The notes: a model not told the origin generated them from the sequence alone. A DNA stretch of 64,000 bases from Candidatus Eisenbergiella intestinipullorum (GCA_019119815.1 DWWH01000004.1:20435-84434), one strand, 5' to 3'; positions 7,571-17,890 are shown, numbered from the stretch's first letter. A program made the numbers and translations.

Positions 7571-10090
7571 ATGACCAAACAGGAATTCAGAGATTTTTGC
7601 ATAAAAAAAGGGATCGTTCTTCTGGACGGAGCGACAGGCTCCAACCTGATGGCAAGAGGCATGCCGGGCGGCGTCTGCCCTGAAGAATGGATCACGGAGC
7701 ATGCGGACGTCCTGACCGGACTGCAGCGGGAATACGTCAGTGCCGGTACCGACATCCTGTATGCTCCTACCTTTACCGCCAACAGGATCAAGCTGGCCGA
7801 GTATGGTCTGGAAGAAAAGATCCGGGAGCTGAACCTGGCGCTGGTGGAGGCCTCCCGGAGGGCGGCGGGGCCGGAAACGCTGATCGCCGGAGATCTGACC
7901 ATGACAGGAGAACAGCTTTCCCCTATCGGCCGCATGGATTTTGAAGAACTGGTAGATGTCTACCGGGAGCAGATCGGATACCTGGCGGAAGCGGGTGTGG
8001 ACCTGCTGGTGGTGGAAACCATGATGAGCCTGCAGGAATGCCGCGCCGCCCTCATCGCAGCAAAGGAAACCTGCCCGGACCTTCCGGTGATGGTAACCAT
8101 GACCTTTGAAAAGGATGGAAGAAGCCTGTACGGAACGGACGCGGTGACGGCGGCGGTCGTCCTGGAGAGCCTGGGCGCGGATGCCGTGGGGGCCAACTGT
8201 TCCACCGGACCGGAGGCAATGGCCCGCGTGATTCGGCAGATGGCGGAGGCGACCCGGATCCCGGTCATCGCAAAACCGAATGCCGGCCTTCCCGTCCTGG
8301 ACGAAAGCGGGAAGACGGTCTACGATATGGATGCTCCCGGTTTTGCCCGGGAAATGGAAGCCGTTTATGCGGCGGGAGCCGGGATCCTGGGCGGCTGCTG
8401 CGGGACCACACCGGAGCATATCCGTTTTCTGGCCGGAGCGGTGAAGGGAAGGACTCCGGCCTCCGTTCCCAGGCGTCCGGAAGGAAGACGCTGTCTGACC
8501 TCAGAACGAAAGACCGTTTCCTTCGGTCTCTCCGATCCCTTCCTGATCATTGGCGAGCGGATCAATCCCACCGGAAAGAAGAAACTCCAGGAAGAGCTGC
8601 GGAAGGGCTGTTTTGAGCGGACGGTACAGTTTGCCGAAGAGCAGGAGGCTGCGGGAGCGGCCGTCCTGGATGTTAATATGGGAATGAGCGGCGTAGATGA
8701 AAAGGCGCTGATGCTCAAGGCGGTGGAAGAGGTGACGCAGGCGGTCCAGCTCCCTCTTTCGCTGGATTCCAGTCATATCGACGTTCTGGAAGCGGCGCTT
8801 CGCCGTTATCCGGGGCGCGCACTGATCAATTCCATCTCTCTGGAAACGGAAAAATTTGAAAAGCTGATCCCTCTTGCCAAAAAATACGGAGCCATGTTCA
8901 TCCTTCTTCCCCTCTCAGATGCGGGCCTTCCGCAGAGCCTGGAGGAAAAAAAGGAGATCATAGAGACCATCTGGAAGCGTGCCGCCTCTTTTGGGCTGAC
9001 GAAGGAGGACATTGTGGTGGACGGGCTGGTGACCACCGTCGGCGCCAATCCGAAAGCGGCGCTGGAAACACTGGAGACCATCCGCTACTGCCGGCAGAAC
9101 GGTTTTGCCACCGTGGTGGGCCTGTCCAATATTTCCTTCGGACTGCCGGAGCGCATCCAGGTGAACAGCGCCTTTCTCACCATGGCCATCCAGGCAGGGC
9201 TTACCATGGCTATCGCCAATCCTTCTCAGGAGCAGCTTCTGGCTGCCGCCTTTGCCTCTGACCTGCTTCTGCACAGAGAACAGGCAGCGGAACGTTATAT
9301 TGCATTTACTGCCAGACAGGAGGAAAAGGCAAGGGAGGCCGAGGCGCAGGCCCGGCGTCCGGCTGTTCTGACTCCGCCCGGCGGGAGGACCGCAAAAGAT
9401 CCGGCTGCTGCGGCTTCCGCAAAGCAGACGGCGGCCGGAAACGATCCGGAGATCCCGGCAGGAATGGGAGGACAGATCTATGAAGCGGTGCTGAAGGGAA
9501 ATCGCAGCGGCATCGCAGCTCTCACCGAGCAGGCTCTGGAAAGCGGGATGGAGGCGGGTTTTATTCTGAATGACTGTCTGATGCCGGCCATCAACCGGGT
9601 GGGAGAGCTGTTTGACTGCGGAAAATATTTTCTGCCGCAGCTCATCTCCGGAGCAGAGGCCATGAAGCTCTCCATCGGCGTCCTGGAGCCTTGCCTCCTG
9701 AAAGAGGACAGTGTAGAAAAGCTCCCCGTTGCGGTGCTTGCCACGGTGAAGGGCGATATTCATGACATCGGAAAGAATCTGGTCGCCCTGATGATGAAGA
9801 ACTACGGCTTTCAGGTGATCGATCTGGGAAAGGATGTTCCGGCGGAAGAGATCATCCGGACAGCACAGGAAAACGGTGCGGCTCTGATCGGACTTTCCGC
9901 TCTGATGACCACTACCATGCAGGAGATGAGGCATGTGATCCGCCTGGCAAAAGAAGCCGGGCTTCCTGCGAAGATCATCATCGGCGGCGCCGTCATCACC
10001 CAGGATTATGCGGATGAGATCCATGCGGACGGATATGCAAAGGACGCCGCAGATGCCGTGCGTCTTGCCAGACGGCTGCTCGGACTGTAG
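7571..10090 (+). CDS. metH: Cobalamin-dependent methionine synthase lacking the reactivation domain
   Basis: Transfers the methyl group of methyltetrahydrofolate to homocysteine through cobalamin. In 839 residues the order is: homocysteine domain (about 1-290; zinc ligands in GANCSTGPE near 208 and GGCCGTTPEH near 274), pterin-binding TIM barrel (about 320-580, GERINPTGKKKLQEEL), an Ala/Pro/Gln-rich linker (about 600-640), and cobalamin cap and Rossmann domains (about 640-839) with GDIHDIG near 729. The SAM-binding activation domain of the 1200-residue enzyme is absent, as in many Clostridia where it is encoded separately; no such gene is adjacent. The ATG at 7571 has GAGTGGAA upstream and precedes the conserved core better than the in-frame codon at 7502. 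Confidence 0.92.
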   Translation: MTKQEFRDFCIKKGIVLLDGATGSNLMARGMPGGVCPEEWITEHADVLTGLQREYVSAGTDILYAPTFTANRIKLAEYGLEEKIRELNLALVEASRRAAGPETLIAGDLTMTGEQLSPIGRMDFEELVDVYREQIGYLAEAGVDLLVVETMMSLQECRAALIAAKETCPDLPVMVTMTFEKDGRSLYGTDAVTAAVVLESLGADAVGANCSTGPEAMARVIRQMAEATRIPVIAKPNAGLPVLDESGKTVYDMDAPGFAREMEAVYAAGAGILGGCCGTTPEHIRFLAGAVKGRTPASVPRRPEGRRCLTSERKTVSFGLSDPFLIIGERINPTGKKKLQEELRKGCFERTVQFAEEQEAAGAAVLDVNMGMSGVDEKALMLKAVEEVTQAVQLPLSLDSSHIDVLEAALRRYPGRALINSISLETEKFEKLIPLAKKYGAMFILLPLSDAGLPQSLEEKKEIIETIWKRAASFGLTKEDIVVDGLVTTVGANPKAALETLETIRYCRQNGFATVVGLSNISFGLPERIQVNSAFLTMAIQAGLTMAIANPSQEQLLAAAFASDLLLHREQAAERYIAFTARQEEKAREAEAQARRPAVLTPPGGRTAKDPAAAASAKQTAAGNDPEIPAGMGGQIYEAVLKGNRSGIAALTEQALESGMEAGFILNDCLMPAINRVGELFDCGKYFLPQLISGAEAMKLSIGVLEPCLLKEDSVEKLPVAVLATVKGDIHDIGKNLVALMMKNYGFQVIDLGKDVPAEEIIRTAQENGAALIGLSALMTTTMQEMRHVIRLAKEAGLPAKIIIGGAVITQDYADEIHADGYAKDAADAVRLARRLLGL

Positions 10091-10225
10091 CGCCGGGACA
10101 GGGGCCGATCTCCTGTGACGCCGGATCCGGACCAAAGAGGTGCCGGCAGGCACCTTCCCGGGAAAACAGTCCGGAGGCGGGGCCTCAGCCGGAAGGTCAG
10201 AAACCAGAACAAGAAGGGGATTCGT

Positions 10226-10627
10226 ATGCAGATGGAACAGAAAGCCTCCTCCGGCGGAACGCCGGCGGGAGAAGATGACAGAGAAGAAATCAGGCTTTTA
10301 AGAAAACAGCTTTTTTACATGAGGATCCAGACAGCGGCAGGTCTGCTCCTGACATTTGTCCTTTTGGCTGCCGTTTTGCGCCTGCTGCCCGGCGCGGTCC
10401 GGGTCCTGGATCAGGCGAATGCGGTGCTTGCGGACGCCCGGACCGCCATTGCGGATCTGGATGAGGTCAGTGAAAACGTGAACGAACTGGTGAATTCAGG
10501 AAGCGAAGCTGTAGGGCAGACCATGGAAAAGATCGAACAGATGGATATTGAGCAGTTGAATGACGCGATCGCCGACCTGAACCGGGTGATCGAGCCTCTG
10601 GCCGAATTTTTCGGACGGTTTCAGTAA
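10226..10627 (+). CDS. Small membrane-anchored coiled-coil protein, unknown function
   Basis: 133 residues: a charged cytoplasmic N-terminus, one predicted membrane helix near residues 35-58 (AAGLLLTFVLLAAVLRLLPG), then a long heptad-like helix (LDQANAVLADARTAIADLDE, and later VGQTMEKIEQMDIEQ). This layout suits an anchored scaffold or methyl-accepting-like helical protein, but no catalytic or signalling domain is present and no family name can be given. The ATG at 10226 has AGGGGA six bases upstream. It lies between metH and ilvB, about 100 bases before ilvB, and could be cotranscribed with either neighbour. Confidence 0.65.
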   Translation: MQMEQKASSGGTPAGEDDREEIRLLRKQLFYMRIQTAAGLLLTFVLLAAVLRLLPGAVRVLDQANAVLADARTAIADLDEVSENVNELVNSGSEAVGQTMEKIEQMDIEQLNDAIADLNRVIEPLAEFFGRFQ

Positions 10628-10732
10628 GGTTCCATACGGTCTGCAAAACGTCAGGCTTCCTCTGCAGCCGGTTTGAGGCGGCAGAAAGGGCCTGTAACAA
10701 TAAAAATAAGACAGGAAAGGCGGGAAATACAG

Positions 10733-12349
10733 ATGAATGGAGCAGATGCGATCATAAAGTGTCTGGAACTGGAAGGGGTGACGGAGGTTTTCGGTTACCC
10801 CGGCGTGGCAATCTGTCCTTTTTATGACAGCATTTTAAATTCGAATATCCGGACGATTCTGATCCGGACGGAGCAGAACGCGGCCCATGCGGCCAGCGGC
10901 ATGGCGAGAGTAACGGGAAAGGTGGGCGTCTGTGCCGTCACCTCCGGCCCCGGAGCTACCAACCTGCTGACCGGGATCGCCACGGCCTTTGCGGACAGCA
11001 TTCCTCTGGTATGCATTACCGGCCAGGTCAACAGTGAGCTTCTGGGAAGCGATGTGTTCCAGGAGGCGGATATTACGGGGGCCGCGGAATCCTTCGTAAA
11101 ATACAGCTATCTGGTCCGCGATGTGAACGACATTCCCCGCATTTTTAAGGAGGCTTTTTATGTGGCGAGTACCGGCCGGAAGGGGCCCGTGCTCATCGAC
11201 ATCCCGGTAGACATTCAGAACGCTCAGCTTTCCCGGTTCCGCTATCCGGAGGAAGTCAATATGCGCACCTACAAACCCACGGTCAAAGGGCATGCCGTCC
11301 AGATCAAAAAAGTCATTCATGAGCTGGAACAGGCGAAACGGCCGCTGATCTATGCAGGCGGCGGCGTGACCTTAAGCGGCGCCTGCGAGGAGCTGAGAAG
11401 TTTTTCGGAAAAATTCCGGATTCCCGTGGTTTCCACCATGATGGGAATCGGCGTCATGCCCACGGAGCATCCCATGTACTTCGGCATGGTGGGAAATAAC
11501 GGAAAGCCCTATGCCAACCGGGCCATGAACGAATCCGATCTTCTGATCATGGTGGGAGCCCGTGTTGCTGACCGTTCCGTCAACCAGCCGGATCTCATCA
11601 CCCACGACAAGGTTCTGGTACATATCGACGTGGATCCTGCGGAGATCGGAAAGAACGCAGGTCCCACCATCCCGCTGGTGGGAGATGCGAGACATATCTT
11701 CGCGGATTTTGAAAAGCAGGAATTCACCTGCGAGCATGAGGAATGGATCGCAAAGCTGAATGAATACCGGAACACCATGAAGCAGATCCGCCACCCCAAT
11801 CCGGATTATGTGGATCCCGAGGCATTCATCCGCCGCCTGTCCGAACGCATGCAGCCGGACGGCGTTTATGTGGCCGATGTGGGACAGAACCAGATCTGGT
11901 CCTGCGCCTATCATATCGTGCGGGAGGGGCGTTTCCTCACCTCCGGAGGCATGGGCACCATGGGCTACTCCATTCCTGCGGCGATGGGCGCAAAGCTGGG
12001 AGACATGTCCAAGCAGGTGATCGCGGTCTGCGGCGACGGCTCCTTCCAGATGTCCATGATGGAGCTTGCGACCATCCAGCAGCATCATATTCCTGTCAAG
12101 ATCGTCGTATTCCGCAACAACTATCTCGGCATGGTGAGAGAATTCCAGCACTACAACTATAAGGACCGGTACTCCGTCGTGGATATTTCCGGCATGCCGA
12201 AGCTGGAAAAAATTGCTGAGGCCTATGAGATTCCCTACCTGAAGCTGTCACGGAATGAAGAGATTGACAGCGCTCTGGATGAATTCCTGAAGGAGGATTC
12301 CTCTTACCTCATGGAATGCATGATCGATCCGAAAGATCTGGTAAAGTAA
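10733..12349 (+). CDS. ilvB: Acetolactate synthase, large (catalytic) subunit
   Basis: Thiamine-diphosphate enzyme that makes acetolactate or acetohydroxybutyrate, the first common step of valine, leucine and isoleucine synthesis. The 538 residues show the N-terminal Pyr domain with the catalytic Glu in RTEQNAAHAASGMAR, the central domain, and the C-terminal PP domain with the ThDP motif GDGSFQMSMMEL ending in RNN. Two ACT-domain regulatory subunits follow, supporting the anabolic rather than the catabolic (AlsS) enzyme. The start at 10733 gives the conserved MNGADAIIKCLE opening. The upstream GGCGGGAAA is a modest ribosome site. No T-box or BCAA riboswitch was recognised in the 105 bases before it. 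Confidence 0.93.
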   Translation: MNGADAIIKCLELEGVTEVFGYPGVAICPFYDSILNSNIRTILIRTEQNAAHAASGMARVTGKVGVCAVTSGPGATNLLTGIATAFADSIPLVCITGQVNSELLGSDVFQEADITGAAESFVKYSYLVRDVNDIPRIFKEAFYVASTGRKGPVLIDIPVDIQNAQLSRFRYPEEVNMRTYKPTVKGHAVQIKKVIHELEQAKRPLIYAGGGVTLSGACEELRSFSEKFRIPVVSTMMGIGVMPTEHPMYFGMVGNNGKPYANRAMNESDLLIMVGARVADRSVNQPDLITHDKVLVHIDVDPAEIGKNAGPTIPLVGDARHIFADFEKQEFTCEHEEWIAKLNEYRNTMKQIRHPNPDYVDPEAFIRRLSERMQPDGVYVADVGQNQIWSCAYHIVREGRFLTSGGMGTMGYSIPAAMGAKLGDMSKQVIAVCGDGSFQMSMMELATIQQHHIPVKIVVFRNNYLGMVREFQHYNYKDRYSVVDISGMPKLEKIAEAYEIPYLKLSRNEEIDSALDEFLKEDSSYLMECMIDPKDLVK

Positions 12350-12456
12350 CCTGGCGGCGCTGTGTCTGACAGTCCGCCGGAAGGACCGGCGGTGCAGAGA
12401 AAAAACGACAGGGCGGGAACGGGCCGTCCCTTTGGGCGGCAGAATGGAGAGGTACT

Positions 12457-12945
12457 ATGAAAAAAATATATTCGGTTCTTGTGGAAAACAGGTCCGGCGT
12501 CCTTTGCAAGGTGGCCGGCCTGTTCTCCAGAAGATGCTTTAACATCAATTCCCTGGCGGTGGGAGAAACGGACGATCCGGCCGTTTCCTGCATGACCATC
12601 GTCAGCAGCGGAGACCAGCGTACCATCGAGCAGATCGAAAAACAGCTCAACAAAAAGCTGGACGTCATCAAGGTCCGCACCTTCGACGAGGAAATCAGCA
12701 TCAGCCGGGAACTGATGCTGGTTAAAATCAAATACAACCGGAACAACCGCAGAGACATCATGGAAAACTGCGCGATCATGCACGCCTCCATCGTGGACAT
12801 GTCCAAGCACATGATGCTCATCCAGATCTGCGACACGCCGGAACGGGTGCAGATTTTCCTGAACATGCTCCAGACCATCAGCATTGTGGAAGTGGCACGC
12901 ACCGGGACCCTGGCCCTGACCAAATGTGCGGAAAACGATGGCTGA
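12457..12945 (+). CDS. ilvN: Acetolactate synthase regulatory subunit (first of two)
   Basis: ACT-domain regulatory partner of IlvB that binds valine. The 162-residue chain opens with KKIYSVLVENRSGVLCKVAGLF, the usual ACT beta-alpha-beta with a Gly at the ligand site, followed by the small-subunit C-terminal domain, which is divergent here (RDIMENCAIMHASIVDMSKH). The ATG follows AATGGAGAGGTACT. It lies 107 bases downstream of ilvB and is probably cotranscribed. A second, more canonical copy begins at 13120. The weak conservation of the C-terminal half suggests a specialised or less active version. An alternative is that the two form a mixed regulatory dimer. Confidence 0.88.
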   Translation: MKKIYSVLVENRSGVLCKVAGLFSRRCFNINSLAVGETDDPAVSCMTIVSSGDQRTIEQIEKQLNKKLDVIKVRTFDEEISISRELMLVKIKYNRNNRRDIMENCAIMHASIVDMSKHMMLIQICDTPERVQIFLNMLQTISIVEVARTGTLALTKCAENDG

Positions 12946-13014
12946 GGCGGAAACGGGGAATAGGAGGAAGCACGCCGGCCACCGGTCCGATATAACGGAT
13001 ATTTTGTACAGAAG

Positions 13015-13043
13015 CTTCGTCCATAACCTGATGTTATGCGAAG
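13015..13043. promoter_or_regulatory. Palindrome upstream of the second ilvN promoter
   Basis: CTTCG-tc-CATAAC (13015-13027) is complementary to GTTATG-CGAAG (13033-13043) around a five-base centre. It ends 20 bases before the -35 element at 13063 and has no T-run, so it looks more like an operator than a terminator. Confidence 0.45.
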
Positions 13044-13062
13044 TATGACTGACTATCATACG

Positions 13063-13091
13063 TTGACAAGGGCCGGCAATGTTGCTAGAAT
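13063..13091 (+). promoter_or_regulatory. Sigma-A promoter of ilvN2-ilvC
   Basis: Consensus TTGACA at 13063-13068 and TAGAAT at 13086-13091, spaced by 17 bases, lie 29 bases ahead of the second ilvN start. This lets ilvN2-ilvC be expressed separately from ilvB-ilvN1. Confidence 0.85.
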
Positions 13092-13119
13092 AAATCAACA
13101 ACAGAGGGAGAGATGCATC

Positions 13120-13632
13120 ATGCAGACAACGCAGAAAAAGGTGTTTCAGCTTCTTGTGGACAACACCTCCGGCGTTCTCAGCCGGATTTCGGGGCTGTTT
13201 TCCAGAAGAGGCTACAATATTGAAAGCATCACGGCCGGCGTGACCGCGGATCCCAGAATCACGAGAATCACCATCGTGGCGACGGGAGACGACGAGATTC
13301 TGGAACAGATCGAAAAGCAGGTCGGAAAGCTGGTGGATGTAAGGGATATTCGGGAACTGAAACCGGAGAAAAGCGTATACCGTGAACTCGCCCTGATCAA
13401 GGTGAAGGTGTCCTCGGCCCAGAGGCAGGAGGTAATCGCCATCTCCAATATTTTCCGGGCCAATATCATCGACGTGGGGCCGGAAAATCTGATCGTGGAG
13501 CTTACGGGAAATCAGAGCAAGCTGGATGCCTGCATCAGTCTTCTGGGCAACTATGAGATTCTGGAACTGGCGCGCACCGGCATCGCCGGGCTCTCCAGAG
13601 GTACGGAGGACGTGGTTTATATTGATCTGTAG
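13120..13632 (+). CDS. ilvH: Acetolactate synthase regulatory subunit (second of two)
   Basis: 170-residue IlvN/IlvH protein with the canonical opening KKVFQLLVDNTSGVLSRISGLF, the RRGYNIESI segment that shapes the valine site, and a full C-terminal domain (SVYRELALIKVKV ... EILELARTGIAGLSRG). It is closer to the family consensus than the preceding copy. The start at 13120 follows AGAGGGAGAG; an ATG at 13113 is out of frame. It has its own consensus promoter and precedes ilvC by 99 bases. It presumably holds IlvB in its valine-sensitive form, while the role of the duplicate is open. The symbol is used only to separate the copies. Confidence 0.9.
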   Translation: MQTTQKKVFQLLVDNTSGVLSRISGLFSRRGYNIESITAGVTADPRITRITIVATGDDEILEQIEKQVGKLVDVRDIRELKPEKSVYRELALIKVKVSSAQRQEVIAISNIFRANIIDVGPENLIVELTGNQSKLDACISLLGNYEILELARTGIAGLSRGTEDVVYIDL

Positions 13633-13710
13633 ACGGAGCCTTCCAGGGAAATTTCCGTACAGATTGATTCTTCTGGACTCTGAGGCGGTTCTGCCGCCTT
13701 TCAGTTATAA

Positions 13711-14742
<1,032 letters not shown>

Positions 14743-14788
14743 TTGGTTCCCCTGATCAGCATTCTGAGAAAATAAAATCAGAAAAGAC

Positions 14789-14826
14789 AGAAAACCGGCC
14801 CGTATTCTTCATACGGCCGGTTTTCT
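14789..14826. terminator. Bidirectional terminator between ilvC and the LysR gene
   Basis: AGAAAACCGGCC (14789-14800) pairs with GGCCGGTTTTCT (14815-14826), with an inner GTA/TAC extension. The A-run and T-run on either side serve the two convergent genes. Confidence 0.85.
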
Positions 14827-14837
14827 GCGCTCCTTCT

Positions 14838-15767
14838 TCAAGCCGGGCGGGAAGGCTTCCTGTCCGGGCCCAAAGCGCTGGCCATAAATTTCTGCAGGGC
14901 CGGAGACAGCGGCGCATTCTTCTGGACGGCAAAGCCGATTCGCCTCCTGGGGATTGCCGCGGGAAGCGGCAGTCTGATGAGGCTTCCTTCCTCCAGCTCC
15001 TTTTCCACAAAGGAACGGATCACACAGGCAATTCCAAGGCCGAGCCTGGCAAAGTCGATGAGCAGATCCATGGAGGTGACCTCCAGCGTCTGCTCTGCCA
15101 GGATGCCCTCTCCCGCGAGATATTTGTCGATATACTGTCTCGTAATATTCCCCTTATCCAGAAGCATCAGCGTGGACGCGCCGATGATCTGCCTGACGGA
15201 AGGAGAGGCGGAGAGACCGGCCCTTTCCTTCAGATTGTTCAGATAGCTTCCGGTACAGACGAGAATATCCTCAATTTCCTGGACCGGATAAAAGGAAAGT
15301 TTGTCCATGTGGTCATTTTCTCCGATCAGCCCGATATCCACGGAACCGTTTTCCATTTCCTGAACCGTCCGGTAGGTGGACTGGCAGGCGATGGAGATCT
15401 GGATATGCGGATTTTCTTTCGTGAATGTACGCAGATAGGGGAGAAGCACATATTTGCAGAGGGTGCTGCTTACGCCGATGGAAAGATGGCCGATTCCCAG
15501 CTCCTGCATTTTCTTCAGCTGCTGCTCGCCCTGGTTGATGGCAAGAAACGCGCTCTCCACCTGACGGTACAGGATTTCACCGGCCTCGGTGAGCTTCACG
15601 CCCCGGCTGGAGCGCAGAAACAGCGTGGTATTGAGGTTCTGCTCCAGGCGGGAGATCGCCTTGCTGATGGCGGGCTGGCTGATATAAAGCGCCCGGGCCG
15701 CTCCGGAAATATTTTTGCATCTCGCCACCGTGACAAAAATATGATAAAGATTCAGATTCTGTTCCAT
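14838..15767 (-). CDS. LysR-family transcriptional regulator
   Basis: 309 residues. The N-terminal winged helix-turn-helix (LYHIFVTVARCKNISGAARALYISQPAISKAISRLE) is textbook LysR, followed by a periplasmic-binding-protein-like effector domain from about residue 90. It is transcribed away from leuC, with a 162-base intergenic region that holds a palindrome (15828-15849). Divergent LysR genes usually control their neighbour, so it is a good candidate activator of leuCD, perhaps sensing a pathway intermediate; that is inference. The effector is not readable from the sequence. The gene ends 12 bases before the shared terminator with ilvC. Confidence 0.88.
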   Translation of the reverse strand: MEQNLNLYHIFVTVARCKNISGAARALYISQPAISKAISRLEQNLNTTLFLRSSRGVKLTEAGEILYRQVESAFLAINQGEQQLKKMQELGIGHLSIGVSSTLCKYVLLPYLRTFTKENPHIQISIACQSTYRTVQEMENGSVDIGLIGENDHMDKLSFYPVQEIEDILVCTGSYLNNLKERAGLSASPSVRQIIGASTLMLLDKGNITRQYIDKYLAGEGILAEQTLEVTSMDLLIDFARLGLGIACVIRSFVEKELEEGSLIRLPLPAAIPRRRIGFAVQKNAPLSPALQKFMASALGPDRKPSRPA

Positions 15768-15827
15768 GCTTCCTCCATGCGGGAAAATCCGTCAAAGCTT
15801 TTATAACCTGTGTTCATTGAATTTAAT

Positions 15828-15849
15828 TATAATATAACATGCTATTATA
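15828..15849. promoter_or_regulatory. Candidate LysR-type operator
   Basis: TATAATA (15828-15834) and TATTATA (15843-15849) are a perfect 7-bp inverted repeat with an eight-base spacer. It sits between the divergent LysR and leuC genes, where an autoregulator would bind. Confidence 0.5.
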
Positions 15850-15890
15850 GTAAACATGAAAGAAAAGTATTTTTCCATATTTGCCGGATA

Positions 15891-15899
15891 TGTTACACT
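15891..15899 (+). promoter_or_regulatory. Extended -10 promoter of leuC
   Basis: TGtTACACT at 15891-15899 lies 30 bases before the leuC ATG. The -35 region (around TTTCCA) is poor, as expected for an activator-dependent promoter. Confidence 0.45.
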
Positions 15900-15929
15900 G
15901 TTTTTATCAATCAGACGGAGGTAGATACG

Positions 15930-17198
15930 ATGGGAATGACAATGACACAAAAGATCCTGGCTGCTCATGCCGGCCTTTCGTCCGTGGAGGCGGGACAGCT
16001 CATCGAGGCGGATCTGGATCTGGTGCTTGGGAATGATATTACCAGTCCGGTCGCAATTAAGGAAATGGAAAAGATGAAGGTGGACGGCGTTTTTGATAAG
16101 GATAAAATCGCCCTGGTGCCGGATCACTTCGTTCCGAATAAGGACATTAAATCGGCGGAACACTGCAAATGCGTAAGAGAATTCGCGTACCGGAACCAGA
16201 TCACCAACTATTTTGAAGTGGGAGAGATGGGAATCGAGCACGCCCTGCTGCCGGAAAAAGGTCTGGTGGTTGCAGGCGACGTGGTGATCGGCGCGGATTC
16301 CCACACCTGCACCTACGGCGCTCTGGGCGCTTTCTCCACGGGCGTGGGAAGCACGGATATGGCCGCCGGAATGGCGACGGGAAAGGCCTGGTTCAAGGTT
16401 CCTTCCGCGATCCGCGTCACGCTTTCCGGAAGCCTTCCCAAATGGGTCTCCGGCAAGGACGTGATCCTGCATCTGATCGGACAAATAGGCGTGGACGGGG
16501 CCCTGTACAAATCTCTGGAGTTTACGGGGGACGGCGTAGCCAGCCTGTGCATGGACGACCGCTTCACCATCGCGAATATGGCGATCGAAGCGGGAGCGAA
16601 GAACGGAATCTTCCCGGTGGACGAACAGGCGCTTTCCTACATCAAAGAACATTCCAGCAAAACGCCCGTCGTTTATGAGGCGGACGCGGACGCCGTTTAT
16701 GATGAGGAAATCACCATTGATCTGTCCTCCCTGCGGCCCACTGTGGCATTCCCGCATCTTCCGGAAAATACGAAAACCATCGACGAAATCACGGACGAGA
16801 TCAGGATCGATCAGGTCGTGATCGGCTCCTGCACCAACGGACGGATCGAGGACATCCGCTGCGCGGCAGAGGTCCTGCGCGGCCGTCATGTGGCAAAGGG
16901 AGTCCGCTGCATCATCATTCCCGCCACACAGGCCATCTATCTGCAGGCCATGGAGGAAGGCCTTCTGAAAATTTTCATCGAAGCCGGCGCCGTTGTCAGC
17001 ACTCCTACCTGCGGTCCCTGCCTGGGCGGCTATATGGGCGTCCTTGCGGAGGGAGAGCGCTGCGTCTCCACCACGAACCGCAACTTTGTGGGACGGATGG
17101 GCCATGTAAACTCGGAAATTTATCTGGCAAGCCCTGCGGTAGCCGCGGCAAGCGCGGTCACGGGAACCATTTCCTGGCCCGGCGCTCTGGACGCCTGA
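15930..17198 (+). CDS. leuC: 3-Isopropylmalate dehydratase, large subunit
   Basis: Aconitase-family enzyme that isomerises 2-isopropylmalate in leucine synthesis, together with LeuD. The 422 residues match the shorter HacA/LeuC type found in Clostridia and archaea. The three [4Fe-4S] cysteines are in VIGSCTNGR (near 300) and [10 protein letters not shown] (near 360), and [12 protein letters not shown] is the N-terminal signature. The start [15 protein letters not shown] at 15930 is preceded by GGAGGT, seven bases upstream; a frame reaching 15810 crosses the promoter and is rejected. leuD follows 63 bases later. leuA and leuB are not in the window. Confidence 0.95.
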   Translation: MGMTMTQKILAAHAGLSSVEAGQLIEADLDLVLGNDITSPVAIKEMEKMKVDGVFDKDKIALVPDHFVPNKDIKSAEHCKCVREFAYRNQITNYFEVGEMGIEHALLPEKGLVVAGDVVIGADSHTCTYGALGAFSTGVGSTDMAAGMATGKAWFKVPSAIRVTLSGSLPKWVSGKDVILHLIGQIGVDGALYKSLEFTGDGVASLCMDDRFTIANMAIEAGAKNGIFPVDEQALSYIKEHSSKTPVVYEADADAVYDEEITIDLSSLRPTVAFPHLPENTKTIDEITDEIRIDQVVIGSCTNGRIEDIRCAAEVLRGRHVAKGVRCIIIPATQAIYLQAMEEGLLKIFIEAGAVVSTPTCGPCLGGYMGVLAEGERCVSTTNRNFVGRMGHVNSEIYLASPAVAAASAVTGTISWPGALDA

Positions 17199-17261
17199 CG
17201 GAGCCTGCAGGGATCATGCTTGAAGCGCTGCGGCCAGGCTGCGGCAGAATGGAGAGAATCA

Positions 17262-17753
17262 ATGAAGAATGCAAAAGGACGCGTATTCAAATACGGTGAT
17301 AATATTGATACGGACGTAATCATTCCCGCCCGCTATCTGAATTCCTCCGACCCGGCGGAGCTCGCCACCCATTGTATGGAGGATATTGATAAGGAATTCA
17401 TCAAAAAAGTGCAGAAGGGCGATATCATCGTGGCCGAGAAAAACTTCGGCTGCGGCTCTTCCAGAGAGCATGCCCCGATCGCCATCAAGGCGGCGGGAGT
17501 CAGCTGCGTCATCGCGGAAACCTTCGCCCGGATTTTTTACCGCAATTCCATCAACATCGGGCTTCCCATCATCGAATGCCCCCAGGCGGCGGCAGAAATC
17601 GAGGACGGCGATGAGGTTGAGGTAAATTTTGATACCGGCGTGATCACCGATTTGACCAAAGGCACCACTTATCAGGGCCAGGCTTTCCCTGAGTTCATGC
17701 AGCGGATCATCGACGCGGAAGGGCTTGTGAACTACATCAATACCAGACAGTAA
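17262..17753 (+). CDS. leuD: 3-Isopropylmalate dehydratase, small subunit
   Basis: 163-residue swivel subunit of the isopropylmalate isomerase. The opening [21 protein letters not shown] and the loop [15 protein letters not shown] are diagnostic of LeuD/aconitase domain 4. The ATG at 17262 is preceded by GGAGAG. It is cotranscribed with leuC and pairs with it to complete the active site. It ends in ADGEG-like sequence ([14 protein letters not shown]), typical of the short form. Confidence 0.95.
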   Translation: MKNAKGRVFKYGDNIDTDVIIPARYLNSSDPAELATHCMEDIDKEFIKKVQKGDIIVAEKNFGCGSSREHAPIAIKAAGVSCVIAETFARIFYRNSINIGLPIIECPQAAAEIEDGDEVEVNFDTGVITDLTKGTTYQGQAFPEFMQRIIDAEGLVNYINTRQ

Positions 17754-17756
17754 ACG

Positions 17757-17890
17757 GACAGCAGCGGTGCGGGCAAAGCGGTGAAACGCACAGCCTGCAG
17801 CTGTCCGCAAATTTTAAAGAAAACAGCTTTATCCGGCATACAGGAGCCAGAGAGACGGCGGAGGAACCGTGCGGTCTCTCTGGCTGAAGC
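17757..17890 (+). other. Structured intergenic segment after leuD
   Basis: Several strong inverted repeats are packed here. GGACAGC (17757-17763) faces GCTGTCC (17802-17808). GCCAGAGAGAC (17846-17856) pairs perfectly over 11 bp with GTCTCTCTGGC (17874-17884), enclosed by an outer ACAGCTT/AAGCTGT pair. No T-run follows, so it is not a simple terminator. It could be a leader of the next gene or an RNA-stability element. Confidence 0.4.
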
